From JAAYKT01 sp964408955 (GTDB lineage Bacteria; Bacillota; Clostridia; Lutisporales; Lutisporaceae), in contig CAYPBK010000044.1 in NCBI GenBank assembly GCA_964408955.1, forward strand, positions 1 to 20,101: 20,101 nt of DNA, in the 5' to 3' direction. Shown here piece by piece: positions 7,415 through 14,785 of this stretch (position 1 is its first letter; each line of letters starts with the position of its first letter). A model generated the notes under the pieces. It was not told where the DNA came from. It saw only the letters and a program-made list of their open reading frames with translations, and ran no database searches. The translations under genes were made by a program, and so were the position numbers.

Positions 7415-10102
7415 TTATCCAGCCATGCTGTCTACCTTTTCTATTTTTACAGCTGATACTTTGTATTCACCTGTTTTTGTAATCGGGTCAAAGGCTGAAT
7501 TAGTTAATTCGTTAACCGGTGATTCCCTATAATGGAATGTCATGAAGATTGATCCCGGTTTCACTTTATCTGTAATAGTTACTCTGGTTACAATAGAGCC
7601 ACGTCTTGATGTTACTCTCATAAATCCTTCTTCTTCCAAGCCTAATCTTTCTGCGTCAACAGGATTTATCTCTGCTAATTCATGTGGTCTGATAGCATCC
7701 AGTTTATCAGAGAATCTTGTCATAACGTTATAATGAGTAATCATTCTTCCTGTATTAAGAAGTATCGGATATTCTTCATCCACAACCTCTGCCGGCGGCT
7801 TGTATTCGATAGCTTTCATTTCCCCTTTGCCTTTCGGGAAAGTTCCTTTGTGAAGATATTTAGTTCCCGGATGGTCCAAAGTCGGGCATGGCCACTGTAA
7901 GCCTTCTTTGTCGATTCTTTCAAAGGTCATTCCTCTGTAGCTGGGTGTGGTAATTCTTACTTCTTCAAATATCTCTTCTTCATTTTTGAAATCAAAGCCT
8001 TCTGCTCCTAATCCTTTAGATACATCACATAGTATTTTCCAGTCAAGTCTGGCTTGTCCGGGAGCGTCAACTGCTTTTCTTACTCTTTGAACTCTTCTTT
8101 CAGTATTTGTGAATGTGCCATCTTTTTCTGCATAGCATGTTGCAGGGAATATTACATCCGCAAGTTTAGCTGTTTCACTCATAAATAGCTCCTGTACTAC
8201 TAAGAAGTCTAAGTTGTTTAATGATTTTTTAACATGGTTTGCATCCGGGTCTGTAAGTACCGGATCCTCTCCCATAATATACATTGCCTTTAAATCTCCG
8301 GCAGCTGCGGCATCCATCATTTCAGGTATTGTTAAACCTTTATTTGTGTTTATATCTACCTTCCAGGTATCCTCAAAGAATTTAACATTTGCATCTACCG
8401 CTACAGCTTGGTATCCGGGGAACACATTAGGTAATGCCGCCATATCGCAAGCGCCTTGTACGTTGTTTTGTCCACGAATCGGGTTAATACCGGCGTTTTC
8501 TATGCCTAAATGTCCGGTTAGCATAGCAAGATTTGCTAAGTTCATAACATTTTCTGTACCTGTGGTGTGCTCGGTTATTCCTAAGGTATAGAATATACCG
8601 GCTTTTTCAGTATTTGCATATAGCTTAGCAGTTTCATACAATAATTCTTCAGAAATTCCTGTGATTTCAGTAACAACCTTCGGTGGATACTTTTCTATTA
8701 TTTTTAATATTTCATCGTAGCCTGTGCATCTTTCTGCGATGAATTCTTTATTCTCCCAGCCCTCTTTAACGATTATATGCATTAATCCATTGATTAAAGC
8801 AACGTCTGTGCCGGAATTAAGTGGCAGCCATAGTGTAGCCCACTCAGCTAACTCAGTATATCTTGGGTCTATTACTATCAGTTTCTTGCCGTATTTGGCA
8901 GCCCTTTTCATCTTGTTACCTATAATTGGATGAGCTTCCGTAGCGTTTGAACCGATAATAAATAATACATCATTTCCTTCTATTTCAGAGATAGAGTTTG
9001 TCATAGCTCCGCTTCCTAGTGTAGCTGCAAGACCTGCAACTGTGGGAGCATGTCACGTCCTGGCGCAATGGTCAACATTATTTGTACCCACTGCAGCTCT
9101 CATCATTTTTTGGAATACATAGTTTTCTTCATTAGTGCAACGTGCAGAGCTTAGTCCGCCTATTGCATCCGGTCCGTATTTTTCCTTTATTTCTTTGAGC
9201 TTGCCTACTACTGTATCCATGGCATTCTCCCAGGTTGTCTCAACAAACTCTCCGTCCTTTTTAATAAGAGGTGTTGTTATTCTGTCAGGGCTATATATGA
9301 AATCTGTATGATATCTTCCTTTTACACAAAGGGAAGTTCCGTTAACAACTGAATCAGCATTAGGAGTTACTCCGACTATTTTACCGTCTTTAAGGTTTAA
9401 ATCAAAATTACAGCCTACTCCACAGAATGGGCAAGTAGTGGTAACTTTTGTAACTTCCCAAGGTCTGGCTCCTTTTAACTGCTTGTTAACTAATGCTCCT
9501 GTTGGACAAACGCTTATACATTGCCCGCATAATCTGCAATTCTTATAATCAATCGGGTCTTGAAATGGTGTTGATACGATAGTACTAAAGCCTCTGCCTA
9601 TAAAGTCTATCGCTGACGTAACTTGAATTTCTTTACAAACTCTAACGCATTTTCCGCACAAAATGCATTTATTCGGATCTCTTTCCATAACAGGGTTCAA
9701 GCTGTCTATGGCATATTCCACTCTTTCGCCTTTAAAGGATGATTTCTTTATACCGTATCTGTATGCATAATCCTGAAGCTTACATATACTGTTTTGCTCG
9801 CAGGTTAAGCAATCTTCCGGGTGACTAGCCAATAATAAGTCGATAATAGTCCTTCGTGCACTAACTACTTTTTCCGATTCTGTTTGTACTATCATCCCTT
9901 CTCTTACTTCAGTAGTACATGAAGCTATAAGGGTTCTAGCACCTTCGACTTCTACAACGCATAATCTACACCCGCCAAATACTGAAAGGTTCTTGTCGTG
10001 GCATAAAGTAGGAATATCAACCCCATTTTCTCTTGCGGCTTCTAGTATGGTCATTCCTTCCTTTACTGATACTTCTTTCCCATTGAGGGTAAATGTAACC
10101 AT
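7415..10102 (-). CDS. fdhA: Formate dehydrogenase catalytic subunit, selenocysteine-containing (UGA at 9053-9055 read as Sec)
   Basis: This enzyme interconverts CO2 and formate at a bis-MGD molybdenum or tungsten site. The frame is open from 10102 to 7415 except for one TGA, giving 895 residues when it is read as Sec350. The context CART-U-HAPTVAGL matches the Sec-His active site of FdhF/FdhA, and a SECIS-like hairpin follows. The N-terminal half is NuoG-like: a [2Fe-2S] domain (C34, C45, C48, C62), a His-Cys [4Fe-4S] site (H94, C98, C101, C107) and two ferredoxin clusters (C146-C156, C189-C199). The catalytic module starts with a [4Fe-4S] site (CPFCGVGC, C224-C231, plus C259) and ends with the C-terminal MGD-binding domain (NTGRMITHYN, FHYRESPVNELTN). 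The ATG has GGAGG 7 bases upstream. A ferritin-like gene precedes it by 87 bases. No diaphorase (NuoF-like) or hydrogenase partner subunit is in the window. Reading the TGA as a stop would wrongly give two genes. Confidence 0.95.
9006..9055 (-). promoter_or_regulatory. Bacterial SECIS element directing Sec insertion in fdhA
   Basis: On the minus strand the UGA is followed, after 12 bases, by GUUGCA-GGUCU-UUGCAGC minus the shared loop U, that is a 6-bp stem capped by the pentaloop GGUCU (9024-9040). I recall the E. coli fdhF SECIS as having the same GUUGCAGGUCU core at the same spacing from UGA. A second, outer pairing GCUCC (9045-9049) with GGAGC (9006-9010) could extend the structure. This is the SelB recognition site in known systems. 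Confidence 0.88.
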
Positions 10103-10189
10103 CTCTCTACCTCCAAAGCAATATTATTTTAATCATTTGGTTAATATATTTTATCTAACAATAGAATAAAAAAATTATAGAATTGCTAG

Positions 10190-10645
10190 TTACCAAACCT
10201 CAGCATAAGCTACATTAAGATATATTTCTTCTAATTTAACTTTATGCGTTAGTTCCATCTTTTCAAGTCCTATAAATACATCTTTTAATTCTTGTTCAAG
10301 GCATGCATCGGCTAAATCCTTATACATAGCCATTGCTTCCTCTTCTTTTTTAATAGCAAGTCCAATAGCATCGGAAAATTTCATATCAACGCTTAGCTTG
10401 GGTTTATCAATTGTTTCGGATATTTTATAATCCTTATTTGCGTCTAACTCTATATGTACCATGTTCTTTTCTAAAATATCTTCTAAAAACCCTTTATGCT
10501 CCAGTTCCTCTTTGGCCAGCTCACTGAAAATTCCCTTTAAGCTATCGTCCTTAACCTTTTTCTCTGCATTCAGATAAAATTCATATGCTTCAACTTCTTC
10601 TAATATTGCAAAATCTATTACTGTCTTAAAATCATTTTTATCCAT
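10190..10645 (-). CDS. Ferritin-like (rubrerythrin-type) diiron protein
   Basis: This is a 151-residue four-helix protein with the diiron ligand pattern of the rubrerythrin/ferritin-like family. Helix 1 has the EEVEAYEFY stretch, helix 2 has EELEH (ExxH), helix 3 has KKEEEAMAMY, and helix 4 has MELTH (ExxH). There is no C-terminal rubredoxin domain, so it is not a full rubrerythrin. Relatives act in peroxide reduction, iron storage or redox-protein protection in anaerobes; the exact substrate cannot be told. It has a strong AAGGAGG site and a consensus promoter only about 23 bases upstream of the start codon. No convincing terminator separates it from fdhA 87 bases downstream, which suggests the pair is co-transcribed. 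Protection of the oxygen-labile FDH is an inference from that position. Confidence 0.85.
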   Translation of the reverse strand: MDKNDFKTVIDFAILEEVEAYEFYLNAEKKVKDDSLKGIFSELAKEELEHKGFLEDILEKNMVHIELDANKDYKISETIDKPKLSVDMKFSDAIGLAIKKEEEAMAMYKDLADACLEQELKDVFIGLEKMELTHKVKLEEIYLNVAYAEVW

Positions 10646-10674
10646 ACTATACCTCCTTACGAAATATCAAGTAA

Positions 10675-10703
10675 ATTATATAAAACTTTATACTGCTTGT
10701 CAA
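10675..10703 (-). promoter_or_regulatory. Sigma-A promoter of the ferritin-like gene (and probably fdhA)
   Basis: On the minus strand TTGACA (10698-10703), a 17-base spacer and TATAAT (10675-10680) match the vegetative consensus perfectly. The expected start near 10668 leaves a very short leader. This is among the strongest promoters in the window. Confidence 0.85.
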
Positions 10704-10925
10704 CTTTATAACACATGTCTTACTCAAAATATAGTACTTAAATAATAAATATCGAATTTAACTCTATTTAACATGAAAGAACTTGTCTTTACCATGTAAA
10801 TATTGAAAATAAATTGTTATAATACGAATTCAATTTATAAACAAAACTAATTTTTAAAAAAATACTGATGCTTTTAGCACAGCTACAATTCCACTGTTAT
10901 GCTATATAATAGTAACTATGACAAC
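10704..10925. other. AT-rich non-coding stretch upstream of the ferritin-like gene
   Basis: This stretch lies between the ferritin-like promoter and the modC terminator. No open frame with a ribosome binding site and no recognisable RNA was seen. It may hold upstream control sites for the ferritin-like/fdhA unit, but no clear operator stands out. Confidence 0.4.
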
Positions 10926-10964
10926 GAAAAAAACAGCCTTGATTGTTAATAAAACATCAAAGCT
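10926..10964 (-). terminator. Terminator of the modABC operon
   Basis: AGCCTTGAT (10935-10943) pairs with ATCAAAGCT (10956-10964) over 9 bp with one G-U, extended by a short inner stem. On the minus strand it is followed by a run of seven T. It lies 28 bases after the modC stop. Confidence 0.85.
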
Positions 10965-10991
10965 ATTTTTGTTATAAAATATTTAAATATT

Positions 10992-11627
10992 TTAATTTAT
11001 TATCATCCCATCCTTTAGCTCCACAATCCTGTCTCCCAAAAGCTTAGCTTCGTTTTCATCATGAGTAATTAGAATTGCGTCCATGGAGTATTCCTCCTTA
11101 AACTTCATGAACTCCTTATATATCAATTCCTTAGTAGCTTTGTCTAGCGCAGAAAAGGGCTCATCAAGAAGCAGCAGTGAAGGCTTTGTAACTATTGCCC
11201 TTGCCAAGGCTGTCCTTTGCTTTTCTCCTCCGGAAATATTTGCAGGGAGCTTTTCCTTAATATGATGTATTCTAAAAGAATGTAAAACCTTTTCCACGAA
11301 GGATATGTCCTTCATTTTTCTGCTTTTTACTCCATATAAAACATTTTCTAAAACAGTCATATGAGGAAAAAGTGCATAGCCTTGAAATAAATAGCCTATA
11401 TTTCTATCCTTAGCGGGAAGATTAATATTATCATCAGATGAATACAATACTTTCTCTTTTACTGATATTAAAGCTCTATCTGGATTTTTAAGCCCCGCTA
11501 TACAATCCAACAATGTGGTTTTCCCCGCACCGGATTCGCCTTTTATGATCAAAATACCGCCTTCAAAGCATATATCCACATCAATATTAAAAAAATCTGT
11601 TTCTTTATATACATCAACGCTAATCAT
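10992..11627 (-). CDS. modC: Molybdate/tungstate ABC transporter ATP-binding protein
   Basis: This is the ATPase that drives molybdate (or tungstate) import together with ModB. The Walker A motif GESGAGKTT lies near residue 34 and a Q-loop YLFQGYALFPHMTVLENV follows. The ABC signature is NISGGEKQRTALARA, Walker B is LLLLDEPFSALD and the switch His lies in ITHDENEA. At 211 residues it contains only the nucleotide-binding domain. The C-terminal TOBE/Mop domain that binds oxyanion in E. coli ModC (about 350 residues) is absent. The ATG overlaps the modB stop by 8 bases, so translation is probably coupled. Confidence 0.94.
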   Translation of the reverse strand: MISVDVYKETDFFNIDVDICFEGGILIIKGESGAGKTTLLDCIAGLKNPDRALISVKEKVLYSSDDNINLPAKDRNIGYLFQGYALFPHMTVLENVLYGVKSRKMKDISFVEKVLHSFRIHHIKEKLPANISGGEKQRTALARAIVTKPSLLLLDEPFSALDKATKELIYKEFMKFKEEYSMDAILITHDENEAKLLGDRIVELKDGMIIN

Positions 11628-12300
11628 TTAAATCATCCTTCTTATGAAAACTTTTTTTGTTTAACCAGCTGTTCAATGAATAGATCAAAATAAAGCTAAA
11701 AACAGTCATAATTCCTACCAGTATATTTGCAGTAACGGCGTCTCCTGAATCTGATGCAAAGTATATGGCTAAAGGTATTGTTTGTGTCTTACCCGGTATA
11801 TTGCCTGCTATCATCAATGTAGCGCCAAATTCACCCAGAGAACGGGCAAAGGCTAATACTATTCCACTTACTATACCCGGCCAGGCTAAAGGCAAAGTGA
11901 TTGTCCAAAATATCCGACGCTCTGATGCACCTAAAGTCCTGGCAGCATTTTCATACACAGGATCAATATTAACAAACGCCGCCTTGACACTTTGATACAT
12001 GAGAGGCAAGGATACTATACAAGCTGCCAGAACAGCGCCTGTCCAGGAAAATACCAAAGATATTCCCATAGCATATAAATATTTTCCTATAAGACCTCTT
12101 CTTCCAAACAGTATGAGAAGTATATAGCCTGTAACTGAAGGAGGCAGGACTATAGGGAGAGTTATAAGCACCTCTGCAGCATTTTTCCCGGGAAAACTTT
12201 TCTTAGTCATAACCCCGGCTAAAGCTATTCCTATTATCATAGAAAAGAAAGTTGCCATTGATGCTATTTTTATAGAAAGCAATATGGGTTTTAAAATCAT
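11620..12300 (-). CDS. modB: Molybdate/tungstate ABC transporter permease
   Basis: This 226-residue membrane subunit forms the import channel. It has several hydrophobic segments, about five predicted by eye. The cytoplasmic EAA coupling loop is clear in the second half: ENAARTLGASERRIFWTITLPLAWPGI, followed by the ModB-typical ARSLGEFGATLMIAGNIPG. The N-terminal stretch LPIVLPPSVTGYILL is also family-typical. The start ATG has AGGTG 6 bases upstream. It follows modA by 12 bases and overlaps modC by 8, consistent with one modA-modB-modC transcript. Confidence 0.95.
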   Translation of the reverse strand: MILKPILLSIKIASMATFFSMIIGIALAGVMTKKSFPGKNAAEVLITLPIVLPPSVTGYILLILFGRRGLIGKYLYAMGISLVFSWTGAVLAACIVSLPLMYQSVKAAFVNIDPVYENAARTLGASERRIFWTITLPLAWPGIVSGIVLAFARSLGEFGATLMIAGNIPGKTQTIPLAIYFASDSGDAVTANILVGIMTVFSFILIYSLNSWLNKKSFHKKDDLND

Positions 12301-12312
12301 TTTTTCACCTGA

Positions 12313-13095
12313 CTATTGTAATACTTCAAAGCCGCTTTTGTTAAATATATTAATGGAATCAGCCTCTGACAAGAAGGTTATAAATTTCTTTGCTTCCTCC
12401 ATATTCTTACATTCCTTTATTATTCCTAAAGGGTAGATAATGGGCTTATGAGATTCAGCGGGGAATTCGCCGACAATAACGCCTTTTTTAAGAAGCGCCG
12501 CATCGGATGAATACACTATTCCCGCATCTACTTCTCCTGTCTCCACATATGTAAGCACCTGTCTGACATCCTTTGCAAATATGATTTTGGACTCCACCGA
12601 ATCCCATATACCAAGGTTTTCCATACTTTCTTTAGCATAAGCCCCTGCAGGTACACTATCCGGAGTGCCTATGCTTATCCTGTTTATATTATCATTAGTT
12701 AATTCATCAAGTTTCCTGATTCTATCCTTGGCTTCATCGGAAGCTATCAAAACAATACTATTGCTAAGAAAATCCTTAAGACTATCTTCAGCTATCAATC
12801 CTTGATCCTTCAGCGCTTCCATTTGCTTTGTCGCCGCAGAAATAAAAATATCCGCAGGGGCACCTTCTTCTATTTGTTTTTGTAGTGTGCCTGATGCTGC
12901 AAAATTAAATATAAGAACTATATCGTTTTTTGCTTCAAATAAAGGCTGCAATTCAAGTAAAGCATCCTTAAGGCTTGCCGCCGCAGAAATGTTTAATTCA
13001 ATCGGTACATCAGAATTAACGGTTTTTGTAGAAACGGTGCATGCGGAAAGGCCCAAAAGAAGTATAAATAAAAATATAATAGATACCTTTTTCAA
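12313..13095 (-). CDS. modA: Molybdate/tungstate-binding lipoprotein
   Basis: This is the extracellular solute-binding protein that captures molybdate or tungstate and delivers it to ModB. The N-terminus is a lipoprotein signal with lipobox LSAC (Cys19), expected in a Gram-positive cell. Oxyanion-binding motifs include ISAAASLKDAL near residue 37, FAASGTLQKQIEEGAPADIFISA near residue 65, and DVRQVLTYVETGEVDAGIVYSSDA near residue 175. It has 260 residues, normal for the family. The start is TTG (13093-13095), with AAGGAG 8 bases upstream; the nearby ATG is out of frame. Binding-site residues alone do not tell molybdate from tungstate. It is the first gene of the modABC unit, under a promoter overlapped by an imperfect inverted repeat. 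Confidence 0.95.
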   Translation of the reverse strand: MKKVSIIFLFILLLGLSACTVSTKTVNSDVPIELNISAAASLKDALLELQPLFEAKNDIVLIFNFAASGTLQKQIEEGAPADIFISAATKQMEALKDQGLIAEDSLKDFLSNSIVLIASDEAKDRIRKLDELTNDNINRISIGTPDSVPAGAYAKESMENLGIWDSVESKIIFAKDVRQVLTYVETGEVDAGIVYSSDAALLKKGVIVGEFPAESHKPIIYPLGIIKECKNMEEAKKFITFLSEADSINIFNKSGFEVLQ

Positions 13096-13112
13096 AAAAC
13101 CATCTCCTTAAA

Positions 13113-13142
13113 TTTCGTAATGCCATAATGAGTATATCGAAA
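13113..13142. promoter_or_regulatory. Candidate ModE-type operator over the modA promoter
   Basis: TTTCG (13113-13117) and CGAAA (13138-13142) bound an imperfect inverted repeat whose half-sites on the minus strand read TCGATAT and ATTACGA. It overlaps the modA -10 box and start region, where a repressor would block transcription. It resembles the TCG/TATA-style symmetry of ModE sites only loosely, so assignment to the divergent ModE-like gene is inference. Confidence 0.35.
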
Positions 13143-13159
13143 AAATTAATATAAGTAAA
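13131..13159 (-). promoter_or_regulatory. Promoter of modABC
   Basis: On the minus strand TTTACT (13154-13159), a 17-base spacer and TATACT (13131-13136) match sigma-A at 4/6 and 5/6 positions. The predicted start near 13124 lies about 30 bases before the modA TTG. Confidence 0.6.
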
Positions 13160-13228
13160 GTCTAAATATGTAAACTTTTCTATTATTATTAAGCAATATA
13201 AGACTAAATTAAATAATTCTCTCTTTTA

Positions 13229-13237
13229 TGTTATAAT
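13229..13237 (+). promoter_or_regulatory. Extended -10 promoter of the ModE-like regulator gene
   Basis: TGTTATAAT fits the extended -10 pattern (TG, one base, perfect TATAAT). The -35 at 17 bases is poor, as is usual for this promoter type. It lies 33 bases upstream of the gene's ATG, in the region divergent from modA. Confidence 0.55.
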
Positions 13238-13269
13238 TATTTAAGATAACAAAAAAGGTGGTTTTAAAT

Positions 13270-13602
13270 ATGTATAGATTAAAATATAAGGTATGGCTGG
13301 ATAACAGAGGGATTGTATTTGGATTAGGCCTGGATGCTTTATTAAAAGGAGTGAAGAAAAACGGCTCTTTATCTAAAGCAGCCAAAGAAATCAATATGTC
13401 CTACAACAAAGCACACAGATTGATTAAAAGAGTCGAGGACAGAGTCGGCTTCAAGCTGTTAAAAAGTAAACCCGGCGGTGCAGGAGGGGGATTTTCCGAA
13501 GTTACGGCTGAGGCTATGGAGCTTATGTCCACCTACGATGAGTTTTACCAGGAATGTGATGCCGCATTAAATAAAATATTCGAAAAGTATTTCGGCAGCT
13601 AG
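13270..13602 (+). CDS. ModE-like winged-helix regulator, DNA-binding domain only
   Basis: This 110-residue protein matches the N-terminal DNA-binding domain of ModE (LysR-like winged helix). GLDALLKGVKKNGSLSKAAKEINMSYNKAHRLIKRVEDRVGFKLL contains the helix-turn-helix, followed by the wing KPGGAGGGFSEVTAEAMELM, a ModE hallmark. There are no C-terminal Mop/TOBE molybdate-binding domains, so if it senses metal it must do so differently. I chose the ATG at 13270-13272 because AAGGTGG ends 8 bases before it; a GTG at 13258 lies within that ribosome binding site. It is divergent from modA and upstream of the moe/mob genes, the normal location for a regulator of molybdate uptake and cofactor synthesis. 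Confidence 0.88.
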   Translation: MYRLKYKVWLDNRGIVFGLGLDALLKGVKKNGSLSKAAKEINMSYNKAHRLIKRVEDRVGFKLLKSKPGGAGGGFSEVTAEAMELMSTYDEFYQECDAALNKIFEKYFGS

Positions 13603-13661
13603 TTTTTCATTATTGAAAGTATCCATATTATTATATATAATTTAATCGTACATAAACCAGA

Positions 13662-13690
13662 TAATCTGCTTAACCTAAAAACGCAGATTA
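13662..13690 (+). other. Inverted repeat upstream of the MoeA-like gene
   Basis: TAATCTGC and GCAGATTA form a perfect 8-bp inverted repeat with a 13-base spacer, between the ModE-like gene and the next gene. The sequence after it is AT-rich without a clean U-run. It could be a weak terminator of the regulator gene, or an operator close to a perfect TATAAT at 13711-13716. Confidence 0.4.
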
Positions 13691-13750
13691 AATGCATTTA
13701 TAAAAACATGTATAATCGGTATATTATCAGTTTAAAGATATTGGAGTGAT

Positions 13751-14776
13751 ATGATGAAATCAATAAAAACCGAGGATGCTATAGGAGCAGTATTAGGACA
13801 CGATATAACAGAGATAATTCCCGGTGTATTTAAAGGCGCAGCTTTTAAAAAGGGTCATGTTATTCAAGAAAAAGATATAGAAAAGCTACTTAGGATAGGC
13901 AAGGAGCATGTTTATGTCTTTGAATTATCCGAGGATGAGCTGCATGAAAACGACGCTGCCTTATTTTTAGGAAACCTTTTTGCAGGTCAAGGCATTTATT
14001 ACACTGAGCCTTCTGAAGGTAAAATAAGCTTCAAGCCAAAAGAAAAAGGGCTCTTAAAAATAAACAGAGAATTACAGGAAAAAGTCAATGATATTGGCGA
14101 TATATGTCTTGCTACGGTTCAGGGAGACAGAAATGCGGAAAAGGACGAGCTTCTGGGAGGCTGCAGAATTTTCCCTTTGGTTATCAAAAAGGAAAAAATA
14201 AAGGCTGTTGAGACATTGATGGAGGATCATGAGCCTATACTCTCGATTAAACCATATCTTAATTTTAACATATCCTTGATAGTAACAGGCTCCGAAGTAT
14301 ACAAAGGCAGGATAAAGGATCAATTCGGTCCCGTAGTAGAAGAAAAATTAAAAAAATATGGTTTAAACATATCAGATAAAACGATTCTACCGGATGAACC
14401 GGATATTATTAAAAATGCAATACTGGAAGCAAAACAAAAAGGTGCGGAGCTGATTGTTGTTACCGGTGGTATGTCAATAGACCCTGATGACAAGACACCC
14501 GGAGCTATTAAAGCAACAGGTGCAAATATAATTACTTATGGAACACCTGTATTGCCCGGGGCAATGCTTCTTTTTGCATATTTAGACGGCATACCTGTTT
14601 TCGGATTGCCCGGCTGTGTTATGTACGCAAAGGTTACGGCTTTTGATTTATTGCTCCCCAGAGTTTTGGCAGGTGAAATCATCAACAGGAAGGATATATC
14701 CAGGATGGGCTACGGCGGTCAATGTTTATCCTGCGATGTATGCCGCTTCCCAAATTGTAGTTTTGGGAAGCATTAA
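13751..14776 (+). CDS. MoeA-like molybdopterin-binding protein with C-terminal Cys cluster
   Basis: The 341-residue protein has a molybdopterin-binding (MoCF) domain in its second half: SLIVTGSEVYKGRIKDQFGPVV near residue 175, ELIVVTGGMSIDPDDKTPGAIKATGA near 230, then PGAMLLFAYLDGIPVFGLPGCVMY near 275. The first half (about 1-165) does not look like MoeA domains I/II and has no assigned function. The last 20 residues carry C325, C328, C331 and C336 (CxxCxxCxxxxC) before FGKH, which could hold an Fe-S cluster or zinc. I recall similar tails in clostridial molybdopterin-binding proteins, but know no proven role. A GGAG lies 4 bases before the first ATG and 7 before the second (13754), which may be the real start. 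It precedes canonical moeA by 9 bases, so they are co-transcribed and probably act in sequence or on different metals. Confidence 0.88.
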   Translation: MMKSIKTEDAIGAVLGHDITEIIPGVFKGAAFKKGHVIQEKDIEKLLRIGKEHVYVFELSEDELHENDAALFLGNLFAGQGIYYTEPSEGKISFKPKEKGLLKINRELQEKVNDIGDICLATVQGDRNAEKDELLGGCRIFPLVIKKEKIKAVETLMEDHEPILSIKPYLNFNISLIVTGSEVYKGRIKDQFGPVVEEKLKKYGLNISDKTILPDEPDIIKNAILEAKQKGAELIVVTGGMSIDPDDKTPGAIKATGANIITYGTPVLPGAMLLFAYLDGIPVFGLPGCVMYAKVTAFDLLLPRVLAGEIINRKDISRMGYGGQCLSCDVCRFPNCSFGKH

Positions 14777-14785
14777 GGAGGAAAA

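Noticed and set aside
7415..9004. A separate short formate dehydrogenase gene starting at an internal ATG
   Set aside because: The ATG is internal to the same frame, and the bases between the TGA and this ATG encode conserved residues (HAPTVAGLAATLGSGA). UGA with a SECIS-like hairpin explains the break.
10103..10189. Terminator between the ferritin-like gene and fdhA
   Set aside because: A CTAGCAAT/ATTGTTAG pairing is possible, but its loop is 19 bases, it is AU-rich and it has no U-tract after the stem.
13209..13394. A 61-codon minus-strand frame overlapping the ModE-like gene
   Set aside because: It lies opposite the conserved helix-turn-helix coding region and has no family resemblance.
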